Assembly (NCBI RefSeq): GCF_029023825.1
Contig: NZ_CP118957.1
Span: 639,501 to 703,500, forward strand
Direction: 5' to 3'
Length of the DNA: 64,000 nucleotides
Origin: Enterococcus saccharolyticus subsp. saccharolyticus
GTDB taxonomy: Bacteria > Bacillota > Bacilli > Lactobacillales > Enterococcaceae
In this document: in pieces, positions 33,188 to 41,946 of the stretch
Position numbering within the stretch: the stretch's first letter is position 1
How the letters are laid out: every line of letters starts with the position of its first letter
The notes under the pieces: model-generated
The model's input: only the letters and a program-made list of their open reading frames with translations
Database searches by the model: none
Told to the model about the DNA's origin: nothing
Program-made: the position numbers and the translations under genes

Positions 33188-33266
33188 AGGACTCTTTTCT
33201 ATTTTACATTTAAGAAGAGTCCTATTCGCATTGCATAAAGGAAATCCTTTGTGGAGTGCTTTTTTT
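33188..33266 (+). promoter_or_regulatory. leu attenuator (pause hairpin and terminator)
   Basis: Hairpin 1 pairs AGGACTCTT (33188-33196) with AAGAGTCCT (33215-33223). The terminator pairs 33228-33242 with 33245-33259 (core CATAAAGGA with TCCTTTGTG) and ends in seven T. A ribosome stalled on the leucine codons would cover hairpin 1. The competing antiterminator was not resolved by eye. Confidence 0.75.
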
Positions 33267-33336
33267 ATTCATTAGATGGAAATTACGTGTATGTAACATC
33301 AAATAAAACGATGAAAAAAAGAGAGGTAGAAGAGTA

Positions 33337-34860
33337 ATGAGAAAGATACAATTTTTTGATACAACCCTACGAGATGGAGAACAAACACCGGGGGTAAATT
33401 TTAATACCAATGAAAAGGTTCAAATTGCCCTTCAACTGGAAAAATGGGGCATTGATACAATTGAAGCGGGCTTTCCGATTGCTTCACCTGGTGATTTTGA
33501 AGCTGTCCAAGCGATTGCCCAAGTAGCAACGAAGATGACTGTTGCGGGTTTGGCACGTTGTCAGAAAAAAGATATTGATTGTGCGTATGAAGCCTTAAAA
33601 GATGCCAAACATCCTCAATTGCATGTATTCTTAGCAACAAGTGATGTGCATTTAAAATATAAATTAAAAATGACCCGTGAAGAAGTGCTAGCTTCTATTA
33701 AAGAACATGTTAGTTATGGGAGAGAACGTTTTGAAAAAGTCCAATTCTCACCAGAAGATGCGACACGAACGGATAAAGCCTTTTTATTAGAAGCTATTCA
33801 AACCGCAATTGATGCCGGCGCAACAATTATTAATGTTCCAGACACAGTCGGTTATTCTAATCCAACTGAATACGGCGCGTTATTTGCGTATTTAATTGAA
33901 AATATTAAGAGTGACGAAGAAATTATCTTCTCTTCTCATTGCCATGATGATTTAGGTATGGCGACAGCCAACGCATTAGCAGCGATTGAAAATGGTGCTA
34001 ATCGTGTAGAAGGTGCGATTAATGGCATTGGCGAACGCGCAGGTAATACTGCATTAGAAGAAGTTGCCGTCGCATTGCACATTCGTAAAGATTTTTATGA
34101 ATGTGAATCGACAATTGTTTTGAGCGAAACAAAACGTACAAGTGATATTGTTGCACGTCTATCAGGTTTTGCGATTCCTAAAAATAAAGCAGTAATTGGT
34201 GGAAATGCTTATGCGCATGAATCAGGTATTCACCAAGATGGCGTCTTGAAAAATCCCGAAACGTATGAAATTATTACTCCACAATTAGTTGGTGTTCATA
34301 CAAACTCATTACCTTTAGGGAAACTGTCTGGTCGACATGCCTTTACAACAAAAATGGCAGAACTTGGCTATGATTTGTCAGATGAAGAAGTGCAACGTCT
34401 CTTCAAGAAGTTTAAAGAATTAGCCGATAAGAAAAAACAGATTACTGATGAAGACTTGATTGCTTTACAAGCCGATGAAGTTCGTCGTAGTGAAGAAACC
34501 TATCAATTAAAAACAGTGCAATTGCAATATGTATCAAATGGGTATCAAGGTGCTGTGGTATCTATCGCAGATGCTAACGAAGAAGTTCAGACGGCTTCTG
34601 CCATTGGTGCTGGAAGTATTCAAGCAATTTATAACTCGATTGATCAAATTTTTGGGCAACAACCACGCCTTGTGGAATATGACATTACGGCGTTAACCAG
34701 TGGCGAAGATGCGCAAGCAGAAGTCCATGTATCTATTGAGTGTGAAAAAACCAAAGAACGAATTAACGGCATTGGTGTTGATTTTGACGTATTGCAAGCT
34801 TCTGCAAAGGCATATACGCAAGCGAGTGCTATTCTTAAAGAAAAGGGAGAACGCAAATGA
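33337..34860 (+). CDS. leuA: 2-isopropylmalate synthase
   Basis: Condenses 2-oxoisovalerate with acetyl-CoA, the first leucine-specific step. The 507-residue protein begins with [17 protein letters not shown], the HMGL/IPMS signature; [18 protein letters not shown] near 206-223 contains the metal-binding HxH region, and [18 protein letters not shown] is near 228-245. The C-terminal LeuA allosteric domain (about 385-505) is complete, so leucine feedback inhibition is expected. It overlaps leuB by 4 nt. Confidence 0.97.
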   Translation: MRKIQFFDTTLRDGEQTPGVNFNTNEKVQIALQLEKWGIDTIEAGFPIASPGDFEAVQAIAQVATKMTVAGLARCQKKDIDCAYEALKDAKHPQLHVFLATSDVHLKYKLKMTREEVLASIKEHVSYGRERFEKVQFSPEDATRTDKAFLLEAIQTAIDAGATIINVPDTVGYSNPTEYGALFAYLIENIKSDEEIIFSSHCHDDLGMATANALAAIENGANRVEGAINGIGERAGNTALEEVAVALHIRKDFYECESTIVLSETKRTSDIVARLSGFAIPKNKAVIGGNAYAHESGIHQDGVLKNPETYEIITPQLVGVHTNSLPLGKLSGRHAFTTKMAELGYDLSDEEVQRLFKKFKELADKKKQITDEDLIALQADEVRRSEETYQLKTVQLQYVSNGYQGAVVSIADANEEVQTASAIGAGSIQAIYNSIDQIFGQQPRLVEYDITALTSGEDAQAEVHVSIECEKTKERINGIGVDFDVLQASAKAYTQASAILKEKGERK

Positions 34861-35900
34861 AAAAGAAAATTGTAGTGTTAGCCGGTGACGGTATTGGACC
34901 AGAAATTATGACAAGTGGCGTTACGATTCTAAAAAAAGCAGTAGAAAATTCAGAAATTGCGTTTGAATTTGAAGCACATCCTTTTGGGGGGGCTGCAATT
35001 GATGCTAAAGGAGAACCTTTACCCGAAGAGACGTTAACTGCTTGTCAGCAAGCGGATGCGATTTTATTAGGTGCGATTGGTGGACCAAAATGGGAACACG
35101 CAGCGCAAACACCTGAACAAGGATTATTGGCCTTACGTAAAGCGTTGCATCTCTTTGCAAATATTCGTCCAATTTCTGTGCCAAATGCGTTATTGCCACT
35201 TTCTCCTGTTAAAGAACAGATTGTCAAAGGAACAGATTTTGTGGTTGTTCGTGAATTAACGAGTGGCATTTATTTTGGTGAACCACGTCATTTAGGTGAA
35301 GCAGAAGCGTATGACACCAATCGTTACCAAGAAGATGAAATTCGTCGAATCATTCGTAAAGCCTTTGAAATTGCGCAAGATCGCCGGAAACATGTCTTGT
35401 CGGTAGATAAAGCCAATGTTTTAGCTACTAGTAAATTATGGCGTAAAATTGCTGAAGAAGTTGCACAAGAATTTCCAGATTGTACCTTAGAACATCAATA
35501 TGTTGATTCAGCCGCAATGCGTATTGTGCAAAATCCAACTGCTTTTGATGTCATTGTCACAGAAAATTTATTCGGAGATATTTTAAGTGATGAAGCTTCT
35601 GTCTTACCAGGAACACTGGGCGTTTTACCAAGTGCTAGTCATAGCGAATCAGGCGTTTCATTGTACGAACCGATTCATGGTTCTGCACCAGATATTGCTG
35701 GTAAAAATATTGCTAACCCTGTGTCGATGATTTTATCGGCAAGTTTGATGCTACGTCAATCGTTTAATATGAACGATGAAGCAGATCGTATTGAAAATGC
35801 CTGCTTTGAAGCAATGGAAGAAGGTATTTTAACTAAAGATTTAGGTGGAGAAACAACGACTACCGCATTCACTGAAGCCATTCTAGAAAAACTAAAGTAA
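34857..35900 (+). CDS. leuB: 3-isopropylmalate dehydrogenase
   Basis: Oxidatively decarboxylates 3-isopropylmalate with NAD. The 347-residue product has [12 protein letters not shown] at the N-terminus, [10 protein letters not shown] near 72-81, [13 protein letters not shown] near 129-141, the active-site segment [17 protein letters not shown] near 181 and the Asp-rich [19 protein letters not shown] near 236-254. ATGA overlap with leuA indicates coupled translation. Confidence 0.97.
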   Translation: MKKKIVVLAGDGIGPEIMTSGVTILKKAVENSEIAFEFEAHPFGGAAIDAKGEPLPEETLTACQQADAILLGAIGGPKWEHAAQTPEQGLLALRKALHLFANIRPISVPNALLPLSPVKEQIVKGTDFVVVRELTSGIYFGEPRHLGEAEAYDTNRYQEDEIRRIIRKAFEIAQDRRKHVLSVDKANVLATSKLWRKIAEEVAQEFPDCTLEHQYVDSAAMRIVQNPTAFDVIVTENLFGDILSDEASVLPGTLGVLPSASHSESGVSLYEPIHGSAPDIAGKNIANPVSMILSASLMLRQSFNMNDEADRIENACFEAMEEGILTKDLGGETTTTAFTEAILEKLK

Positions 35901-35933
35901 TTGTGAAATCAAGAAATTAAAGGAGGCTTTCAC

Positions 35934-37313
35934 ATGGGAAAAACACTATTTGATAAAGTCTGGGAACGTCATATTGTCAGTGGTGAAGAAGGAGAAGCGC
36001 AACTCCTTTATATTGATTTACAAATGATTCACGAGGTAACATCACCTCAAGCGTTTGAAGGATTGCGTGAAGCTGGTCGTAAAGTTCGTCGTCCAGATAA
36101 AACATTCGGGACGATGGATCATAACGTACCAACAAAGGATATTTTTAACATTACCGATTTGATTTCAAAAAAACAAATCGATACATTGAGAAGAAACTGT
36201 GAAGAATTTGGTATTACCCTTTGTGATAATGGTTCGGCGCGTCAAGGAATTGTGCATATGGTAGGTCCTGAAGTTGGTTTAACGCAACCAGGGAAAACGA
36301 TTGTTTGTGGCGATTCACATACAGCAACGCATGGCGCATTTGGTGCGATTGCGTTTGGGATTGGTACGAGTGAAGTCGAGCATGTATTAGCAACGCAAAC
36401 CATTTGGCAAAAGAAACCAAAACGTTTAGGAATTCATGTTACCGGTAAATTGCAACCGGGTGTGTATGCGAAAGACATCATTCTTGCTTTAATTGCGACT
36501 TATGGCGTTGATTTTGGTGTTGGGTATGCAGCTGAATTTTATGGAGATACCATTCAAAATCTGACAATGGAAGAACGTATGACCATTTGTAATATGTCGA
36601 TTGAAGGTGGAGCTAAAATGGGTATGATGGCACCTGATGAAAAAACCTTCGAATATGTTCGTGGCAGAGAATATGCACCAAAAGATATGGAGGCAGCGAT
36701 TGCTGATTGGCAAACCTTGTATACCGATGAAGATGCTGAATATGATCGCGTGATTGAATTAGATGCAAACACGTTGGAACCATATATTACTTGGGGCACC
36801 AATCCAGAGATGGGTGTGTCAATCAATACGCCATTCCCAGAAATCAAAGACCACAATGATCGTCTTGCCTATGAATACATGGATTTACATCCTGGACAAA
36901 AAGCTGCCGATATTAATATTGAGTATGTCTTTATTGGTTCGTGTACGAATGGTCGTTTATCTGATTTACAAGAAGCTGCCAAAATTTTAAAAGGCAAAAA
37001 AATCAAAGAAGGCGTCACAGGAATTGTCGTTCCTGGATCAAGACCCGTTCGTCATGCCGCAGAAAAAATTGGACTAGATAAAGTCTTCATTGAAGCCGGT
37101 TTTGAATGGCGTGAACCTGGATGTTCTATGTGTTTGGGGATGAATCCAGATAAAGTTCCTGAATTTATCCATTGTGCGTCTACTTCAAACCGAAACTTTG
37201 TGGGGCGTCAAGGAAAAAATTCACGTACCCATCTATGTAGTCCGGCAATGGCTGCCGCAGCCGCAATTAATGGTCGCTTTATTGATGTACGAGAAATTAT
37301 AGGAGGGGAATAA
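35934..37313 (+). CDS. leuC: 3-isopropylmalate dehydratase large subunit
   Basis: Isomerises 2- to 3-isopropylmalate with LeuD. The 459-residue aconitase-family subunit carries [18 protein letters not shown] near 125-142 and the three [4Fe-4S] cysteines: [12 protein letters not shown] near 340 and [11 protein letters not shown] near 400. AAGGAGG precedes ATG, 33 nt after leuB. The stop is one nucleotide from the leuD start. Confidence 0.97.
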   Translation: MGKTLFDKVWERHIVSGEEGEAQLLYIDLQMIHEVTSPQAFEGLREAGRKVRRPDKTFGTMDHNVPTKDIFNITDLISKKQIDTLRRNCEEFGITLCDNGSARQGIVHMVGPEVGLTQPGKTIVCGDSHTATHGAFGAIAFGIGTSEVEHVLATQTIWQKKPKRLGIHVTGKLQPGVYAKDIILALIATYGVDFGVGYAAEFYGDTIQNLTMEERMTICNMSIEGGAKMGMMAPDEKTFEYVRGREYAPKDMEAAIADWQTLYTDEDAEYDRVIELDANTLEPYITWGTNPEMGVSINTPFPEIKDHNDRLAYEYMDLHPGQKAADINIEYVFIGSCTNGRLSDLQEAAKILKGKKIKEGVTGIVVPGSRPVRHAAEKIGLDKVFIEAGFEWREPGCSMCLGMNPDKVPEFIHCASTSNRNFVGRQGKNSRTHLCSPAMAAAAAINGRFIDVREIIGGE

Positions 37314-37314
37314 T

Positions 37315-37902
37315 ATGGAACCTTTTACAGTCTATGAGGGGAAAACAGTCCCCTTTATGAATGATAATTTAGATACGGACCAAATTTTACCGAAAACTTA
37401 TCTAAAGTTAATTGAAAAAACTGGTTTTGGTGAATTTTTATTCGATGATTGGCGTTATATCAAAGGTCGTAAACCCAATCCAGATTTTGTTTTAAATTTT
37501 CCAGAATATAGTGAAGCCTCTATCTTAATTTCTGGAGATAACTTTGGTGGTGGTTCTTCTCGAGAACATGCTGTGTGGGCAATTTCCAACTATGGTTTCC
37601 GCGCAGTCATTGCGGGAAGTTTTGGGGATATCTTTTATATGAACTCATTAAAAAATGGCTTATTGCCAATTTCTCTTCCACGACCAGCATTGGAACAACT
37701 GGCAGCATTGGAGTCAACTGACAAAATTACGATTGATTTACCTAATCAAAAAGTCATCTCTGGTGACAATGAATATACCTTTGACATTGATGCAACATGG
37801 AAACACAAAATGTTAAATGGGTTAGATGAGATTGGAATTACGCTAAAAGAAGAAGAAGCCATTACGGCGTATGAACAAACAATTCCTGCTTATAGACAAT
37901 AA
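37315..37902 (+). CDS. leuD: 3-isopropylmalate dehydratase small subunit
   Basis: The 195-residue swivel-domain partner of LeuC. Substrate-binding segments [14 protein letters not shown] near 18-31 and [17 protein letters not shown] near 73-89 are intact, as is [16 protein letters not shown] near 97-112. AGGAGG precedes the ATG and the gene ends the leu operon. ilv genes for the shared branched-chain pathway are not in the window. Confidence 0.97.
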   Translation: MEPFTVYEGKTVPFMNDNLDTDQILPKTYLKLIEKTGFGEFLFDDWRYIKGRKPNPDFVLNFPEYSEASILISGDNFGGGSSREHAVWAISNYGFRAVIAGSFGDIFYMNSLKNGLLPISLPRPALEQLAALESTDKITIDLPNQKVISGDNEYTFDIDATWKHKMLNGLDEIGITLKEEEAITAYEQTIPAYRQ

Positions 37903-37904
37903 GA

Positions 37905-37933
37905 AAAACTTTTGTAAAAAATTCAAAAGTTTT
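37905..37933 (+). terminator. Weak hairpin after leuD
   Basis: AAAACTTTTG (37905-37914) pairs with CAAAAGTTTT (37924-37933). The only T-run is inside the 3' arm, so termination may be partial. Confidence 0.5.
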
Positions 37934-37935
37934 CA

Positions 37936-37964
37936 TTGACTATCGTTTCATTTTTTGATAAAGT
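37936..37964 (+). promoter_or_regulatory. Promoter of the rplU operon
   Basis: TTGACT (37936-37941), 17 bp, TAAAGT (37959-37964) with an upstream TG at the extended -10 position. Confidence 0.8.
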
Positions 37965-37969
37965 AGTAT

Positions 37970-38079
37970 TGTTGTAATTGTGGACTCCACAGCTACAACC
38001 GCACAGAACAAGTTTTTAAGTACAAGAATGTCGCTTGGGATGGCGAGTCTAAGTATATTACAAGGAGGTGCTGTATAGC
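37970..38079 (+). ncRNA. Ribosomal protein L21 leader
   Basis: The leader between promoter and rplU contains GGACTCCACAGCTACAACC then GCACAGAACAAG, which resembles the L21 leader family upstream of rplU-prp-rpmA in Firmicutes, where L21 likely feeds back on its own mRNA. Identified by position and remembered sequence pattern; no structure search was run. Confidence 0.75.
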
Positions 38080-38388
38080 ATGTACGCAATTATCAAAACT
38101 GGTGGTAAACAAGTTAAAGTTGAAGTTGGTCAAGCAATCTACGTTGAAAAATTAGACGTTGAAGCAGGACAAAAAGTAACTTTTGACGAAGTAATCTTAG
38201 TGGGTGGCGAATCTACAAAAGTTGGTGCTCCAACTGTAGCAGGTGCAACTGTTGAAGGAACTGTTGAAAAACACGGTAAACAAAAGAAAGTTGTTACTTA
38301 CAAGTATAAACCTAAAAAACACACTCACCGTAAACAAGGTCACCGTCAACCTTACACAAAAGTTGTTATTGAAGCAATTAACGCATAA
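38080..38388 (+). CDS. rplU: 50S ribosomal protein L21
   Basis: A 102-residue 23S rRNA-binding protein. AAGGAGGTG gives a near-perfect ribosome site for ATG 38080, so an in-frame start at 38068 is rejected. It reads [18 protein letters not shown] and ends in the basic [19 protein letters not shown] typical of the family. Codon use is highly biased, as expected for a ribosomal gene. Confidence 0.98.
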   Translation: MYAIIKTGGKQVKVEVGQAIYVEKLDVEAGQKVTFDEVILVGGESTKVGAPTVAGATVEGTVEKHGKQKKVVTYKYKPKKHTHRKQGHRQPYTKVVIEAINA

Positions 38389-38413
38389 TTCTTACAAAAA
38401 AGTAGGGTAAGCT

Positions 38414-38752
38414 ATGATTAAAGGAACATTTAAACGCAATACTTCTGGAAGAATCGTTTCGTACGAGATTTCAGGACATGCAAATGCTGGAGAGTACGGG
38501 AATGATATTGTTTGTGCAGCCGTTTCGGCCTTAGCAATTAGCGCGGTGAATGGGATTGAAGCCTTAGCGGGTATTCAACCAATTCTCGATGTTAATCATG
38601 AAGAAGGTGGCTACTTATACGTAGAAGTACCTGCTGATATGACGCAAGAACAAATGAATATCGTGCAAATTCTATTAGAGAATTTGCTACTAGGTCTTCA
38701 AGCTGTTCAAGAAGAGAATAGCGAATATATCCAAATTAACACACAATTATAA
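38414..38752 (+). CDS. prp: Ribosomal-processing cysteine protease Prp
   Basis: A 112-residue protease with catalytic His in YEISGHANAGEYG (His near 22) and Cys in NDIVCAAVSALAI (Cys near 34). In Staphylococcus aureus Prp cleaves the N-terminal extension of ribosomal protein L27, an essential step. The gene sits between rplU and rpmA exactly as in other Firmicutes with an extended L27, and that extension is present in the next gene. Confidence 0.95.
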   Translation: MIKGTFKRNTSGRIVSYEISGHANAGEYGNDIVCAAVSALAISAVNGIEALAGIQPILDVNHEEGGYLYVEVPADMTQEQMNIVQILLENLLLGLQAVQEENSEYIQINTQL

Positions 38753-38770
38753 CCACAGGAGGTGCATCTC

Positions 38771-39064
38771 ATGTTGATGAAAATGAATTTACAATTATTC
38801 GCCCACAAAAAAGGTGGCGGTTCTACATCTAACGGACGTGACTCTGAATCTAAACGTTTAGGCGCTAAACGTGCAGACGGTCAAACTGTTACAGGTGGTT
38901 CAATCCTTTATCGCCAACGCGGTACTAAAATCTACCCAGGCGTAAACGTAGGTATTGGTGGAGACGATACTTTATTTGCTAAAGTTGACGGCGTAGTACG
39001 TTTTGAACGTAAAGGTCGCGACAAAAAACAAGTATCTGTATACCCAGTAGCTCAAGAAGCTTAA
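38771..39064 (+). CDS. rpmA: 50S ribosomal protein L27 with cleavable N-terminal extension
   Basis: The 97-residue precursor begins [17 protein letters not shown]. The [10 protein letters not shown] junction is the known Prp cleavage site, and the mature protein starts [17 protein letters not shown] near the peptidyl-transferase centre. AGGAGGTG supports ATG 38771 over GTG 38762, which lies within the ribosome site. The gene closes the rplU operon; a terminator follows. Confidence 0.97.
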   Translation: MLMKMNLQLFAHKKGGGSTSNGRDSESKRLGAKRADGQTVTGGSILYRQRGTKIYPGVNVGIGGDDTLFAKVDGVVRFERKGRDKKQVSVYPVAQEA

Positions 39065-39076
39065 TTAGATATGTTT

Positions 39077-39111
39077 AGCTAGAAACTTTTCGGAGTTTCT
39101 AGCTTTTTTTT
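39077..39111 (+). terminator. Intrinsic terminator after rpmA
   Basis: AGCTAGAAACT (39077-39087) pairs with AGTTTCTAGCT (39094-39104), then a run of T. Confidence 0.92.
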
Positions 39112-39134
39112 ATTTTAGAAAGGAATGTTGTTTC

Positions 39135-39350
39135 ATGTATGTACCACCAAGATTAGATGACATTGTGAATGGTACACAATTGAAGGAAGAAATAGTTGAT
39201 GAAAATGTTGTTATTCAAGGAAGAGCGATGATTTTGTTTCCAATTGCGGAAAATTCTTCTTTTATCAAAGTGGTACCAAAAGTTGCTATGGAAGGACATG
39301 ATCCAAATAGGCCGATTGAATTGTCATCATTCAACATTTATTTTGAGTAA
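39135..39350 (+). CDS. Hypothetical protein, 71 aa
   Basis: Not recognised. ATG 39135 follows AAAGGAATG by 6 nt. The product starts MYVPPRLDDIVNGTQLKEE, is mostly predicted beta strand, acidic, with no membrane segment or cysteine, and ends ELSSFNIYFE. There is no clear promoter between the rpmA terminator and this gene, so readthrough from rplU-rpmA may express it. Confidence 0.6.
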   Translation: MYVPPRLDDIVNGTQLKEEIVDENVVIQGRAMILFPIAENSSFIKVVPKVAMEGHDPNRPIELSSFNIYFE

Positions 39351-39369
39351 TCTTTCTCCACCTTTTTAG

Positions 39370-39673
39370 TTGTCTAAAAAAACGACGCATAGTATAGTAG
39401 AAGTGAAAAGAGGTCATCTACTTTTCAGAAACCCCAAGTTCATAAAAAGGACGTGAAGTTATGGAAAACGTATACCGAAGTAACTTATGCAAAAGAAAAA
39501 TCAACAAGCTATTGATGAGCATGGGATTAATCAAAAAACCGCCAGATAATTGGATTAAGCTTTCGAATAACCGAGGTACTCGGGGAAAGGACGCGTGATT
39601 CACTATCTCGTAGCTATGCGTTAAATAGTAGAGAAATTCGATAAGATACAGCCCGTTGAAAAACGGGTTTTTT
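39370..39673 (+). other. Orphan transcription unit: candidate small RNA or decayed short gene
   Basis: The 390-nt interval 39351-39740 has no intact gene. It starts with a promoter (TTGTCT 39370-39375, 17 bp, TATAGT 39393-39398) and ends with a GAAA-tetraloop terminator (CCCGTT 39652-39657, AACGGG 39662-39667, six T), giving an RNA of about 270 nt. A near-start hairpin pairs GAAAAG with CTTTTC. Alternatively, fragments KLWKTYTEVTYAKE, NQQAIDEHGINQKTAR and RITEVLGERTRDSLSRSYA in two frames suggest a short gene broken by a slip in an A-run. I match no known RNA family. Confidence 0.4.
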
Positions 39674-39740
39674 GTTTATTCACGCATTTTTTTGAACTTT
39701 CGTGTAAAATAAATTTAATGAAAACGAAAGGAATGATTTA

Positions 39741-40385
39741 GTGGGAAAATTAGTGACAGTCAAAGGGATTGGTCATGTGTCTATAGCACCTGATACAGTG
39801 AGTGTCTTTTTACAGGTGATAACTGTACATGCAGACTATGCGCAAGCAATTCAAGCAGCAAAAGAAAAAATTGCTCAATTAGAAAATGTCATTACGGCAC
39901 AGGATTTTTCTGGTAAATCATTGAAGACACATTCATTTTCAGTCGATGTAAAAGAAAAAAGCGAATTAAAAGAAGATGTTTGGCAAACAGAACAAATTGG
40001 CTATGAAGTGAGTCAAACGGTTGAATTACAATTTCCGATTGATCAAAACCGTTTGAAAAAATTGTTAGCGAATATTGCTGAAACGAAAGTGCAACCAGTG
40101 ATTTCACTGCAATTTACTGTGAAAAATCGGTTGGCGTTACAAAAACAACTACTGGAAAATGCAACAAGTGATGCGCGTTATCAAGCAGAAGTACTCGCCC
40201 AAGCTTCAAATGTAGTGTTAGGGGAGCTGGTGGAGATTAATCATAGTCCAACCAATCAACAGACGTTTCTTTCACCAGTTACATTTCAAACAGAAAGCCG
40301 TCAAGTTGCGCTACCAACGATTCATCCCGCAATGATTGAAGAAACAATTGAAGTGAATTTTTGCTGGAAATTAAAAAATAAATAG
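39741..40385 (+). CDS. SIMPL (DUF541) domain protein
   Basis: A 214-residue SIMPL-domain protein starting with GTG 39741 after GAAAGGAATG. The N-terminus VTVKGIGHVSIAPDTVSVFLQV and the central QTVELQFPIDQNRL follow the family pattern. Most homologues are exported, but no signal peptide is visible here, so it is probably cytosolic. Function of the family is poorly defined. A lipid-kinase gene follows after 12 nt. Confidence 0.82.
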   Translation: MGKLVTVKGIGHVSIAPDTVSVFLQVITVHADYAQAIQAAKEKIAQLENVITAQDFSGKSLKTHSFSVDVKEKSELKEDVWQTEQIGYEVSQTVELQFPIDQNRLKKLLANIAETKVQPVISLQFTVKNRLALQKQLLENATSDARYQAEVLAQASNVVLGELVEINHSPTNQQTFLSPVTFQTESRQVALPTIHPAMIEETIEVNFCWKLKNK

Positions 40386-40397
40386 GAGGAACCAACA

Positions 40398-41294
40398 ATG
40401 ACAAAAGCCTTATTAATTGTAAATCCAAGTTCAGGTGGAGAAGAAGCAAAGAAATATGAAGACCAAGCAACAGAAAAATTACACTCTTTATTTGATGAAG
40501 TAATTGTAAAACATACCGAAGAAGCAGGAGACGCAATTGATTTTGCCAAGGAAGCTGCCCAAGAAAAAATCGACAGTGTCTTTGCAATGGGAGGCGATGG
40601 GACAGTTAATGAAGCAATCAGTGGGTTAGCTGAAGAAGAATTCCGTCCGAATTTTGGTTTCTTTCCGCTAGGTACAGTGAATGATTTAGCGCGAGCATTA
40701 AATTTACCGTTAGATCCTGAAGAAGCCATTGCGAATTTAGATCTTACACGTACGAAATCATTGGATGTAGGTAAATTGAATGATCAATATTTTATGAATG
40801 TGGTAGCTATTGGTAGGATTCCAGAATCGATTAACGATGTGGATGTAGAAGATAAAACAAAATTTGGGAAACTAGCCTATTTTATTTCAGGAATCAAAAA
40901 TGTTATTGGAACAGAATCGTATGATTTTGAATTAACGATTGATGGTGAAGCACAAGCAGTCACTAGCACAACGATTATTATTGGGTTAACTAACTCTGTT
41001 GGTGGATTTGAGCAATTATTATCGGATGCACAAGTCGATGATGGTAAGATGCACTTACTATATCTGAAAGATGAAAGCTTATTAGATACCGTAAAAAGCT
41101 TGCCAGATTTATTAACAGGTGTCAAAGAAACAACAGATAACGTAGGGTATGTAACATTTACCAAAGGAACAATTGCTGTGAAAGAAAAAACACTGGTAAC
41201 CAATGTTGACGGAGACGAAGGTCCAGAATTACCAATCGATGTTGCAGTGTTACCTGGACATTTAACGGTGTATGCAGGAAAAGCGAATGACTAA
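40398..41294 (+). CDS. Diacylglycerol kinase-family lipid kinase (YegS/DagK-like)
   Basis: A 298-residue cytosolic kinase of the DAGK catalytic family. ATP-binding ALLIVNPSSGG is at the N-terminus, the GGDGT motif lies in FAMGGDGTVNEAI near 61-73 and GFFPLGTVNDLARAL near 91-105. The C-terminal beta-sandwich ends with LPGHLTVYAGKA. Members recycle diacylglycerol or phosphorylate related lipids; specificity is not readable here. The 3' end overlaps the GNAT gene by 8 nt. Confidence 0.92.
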   Translation: MTKALLIVNPSSGGEEAKKYEDQATEKLHSLFDEVIVKHTEEAGDAIDFAKEAAQEKIDSVFAMGGDGTVNEAISGLAEEEFRPNFGFFPLGTVNDLARALNLPLDPEEAIANLDLTRTKSLDVGKLNDQYFMNVVAIGRIPESINDVDVEDKTKFGKLAYFISGIKNVIGTESYDFELTIDGEAQAVTSTTIIIGLTNSVGGFEQLLSDAQVDDGKMHLLYLKDESLLDTVKSLPDLLTGVKETTDNVGYVTFTKGTIAVKEKTLVTNVDGDEGPELPIDVAVLPGHLTVYAGKAND

Positions 41295-41847
41295 TCTTTT
41301 CATTCGACCAGCAACGAGCTTGGATGCAGCAAAATTACTGGCAATTTATGCGCCTTACGTAGAAAAAACAACGATTACATTTGAATATACTGTCCCAACA
41401 GTTGCAGAATTTTCACAACGTGTTCAGCAAACACTTGAAAAATACCCGTATTTAGTTGCAGAAACAAAAGACGGTGATCTTCTTGGCTATGCGTATGCAG
41501 GAGCTTATAACAAACGTGCCGCCTATGATTGGGCTGTTGAAACAACGGTTTATGTTAAAGAAAATTGTCCGATAAAAGGTGTAGGAACACAACTATATCA
41601 AGCACTAGAACAAACCTTAGCTCGTCAACATGTAGTGCAATTATTAGCGTGTATTACTGCGGGAAATCAAAGAAGTGAGCAATTTCATCAAAAATTTGGT
41701 TACCAATACGTAGGCAAATATGCAAAAGTTGGGTTTAAGTTTGATCGATGGTGTGATGTGGTGTGGATGCAAAAAACGTTGAATGAACCAACGATTCCAC
41801 CACAACCAATTATTCCATTTTCAACCCTTGATGAACAAACAAGATAG
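41287..41847 (+). CDS. GNAT N-acetyltransferase (phosphinothricin acetyltransferase-like)
   Basis: A 186-residue GNAT protein. ATG 41287 overlaps the lipid kinase end; an in-frame start at 41272 is less likely. It begins IRPATSLDAAKLLAIYAPYV and has GYAYAGAYNKRAAYDWAVETTVYV, the acetyl-CoA loop GVGTQLYQAL and FHQKFGYQYVGKYAKVGFKFDRWCDVVWM, all typical of the PAT/bar branch. Real substrate is unknown; amino-acid-like amines are usual. The stop is in the terminator stem. Confidence 0.88.
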   Translation: MTNLFIRPATSLDAAKLLAIYAPYVEKTTITFEYTVPTVAEFSQRVQQTLEKYPYLVAETKDGDLLGYAYAGAYNKRAAYDWAVETTVYVKENCPIKGVGTQLYQALEQTLARQHVVQLLACITAGNQRSEQFHQKFGYQYVGKYAKVGFKFDRWCDVVWMQKTLNEPTIPPQPIIPFSTLDEQTR

Positions 41848-41874
41848 GTCATTTTTGATCTATCTTGTTTTTTT
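41837..41874 (+). terminator. Intrinsic terminator overlapping the GNAT stop
   Basis: AAACAAGATAG (41837-41847) pairs with CTATCTTGTTT (41860-41870), then T residues. Confidence 0.88.
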
Positions 41875-41883
41875 CGAGTGCCA

Positions 41884-41913
41884 TTGGTAATTCATGATGA
41901 GACCGTTTATAAT
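41884..41913 (+). promoter_or_regulatory. Promoter of the LevR/ManR-type activator gene
   Basis: TTGGTA (41884-41889), 18 bp, TATAAT (41908-41913). It lies inside the longest open frame, so translation must begin downstream. Confidence 0.75.
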
Positions 41914-41946
41914 GAAAAGAAGAAGTGTGATGAAGAGGTGAGATGT

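Noticed and set aside
39600-39673. tracrRNA-like look of the end of the orphan transcription unit
   Set aside because: No CRISPR repeats or cas genes in the window and no anti-repeat can be matched.
41878-41946. N-terminal extension of the LevR-type activator from 41878
   Set aside because: A good promoter (TTGGTA/TATAAT) lies inside this stretch, so it cannot be translated from that promoter.
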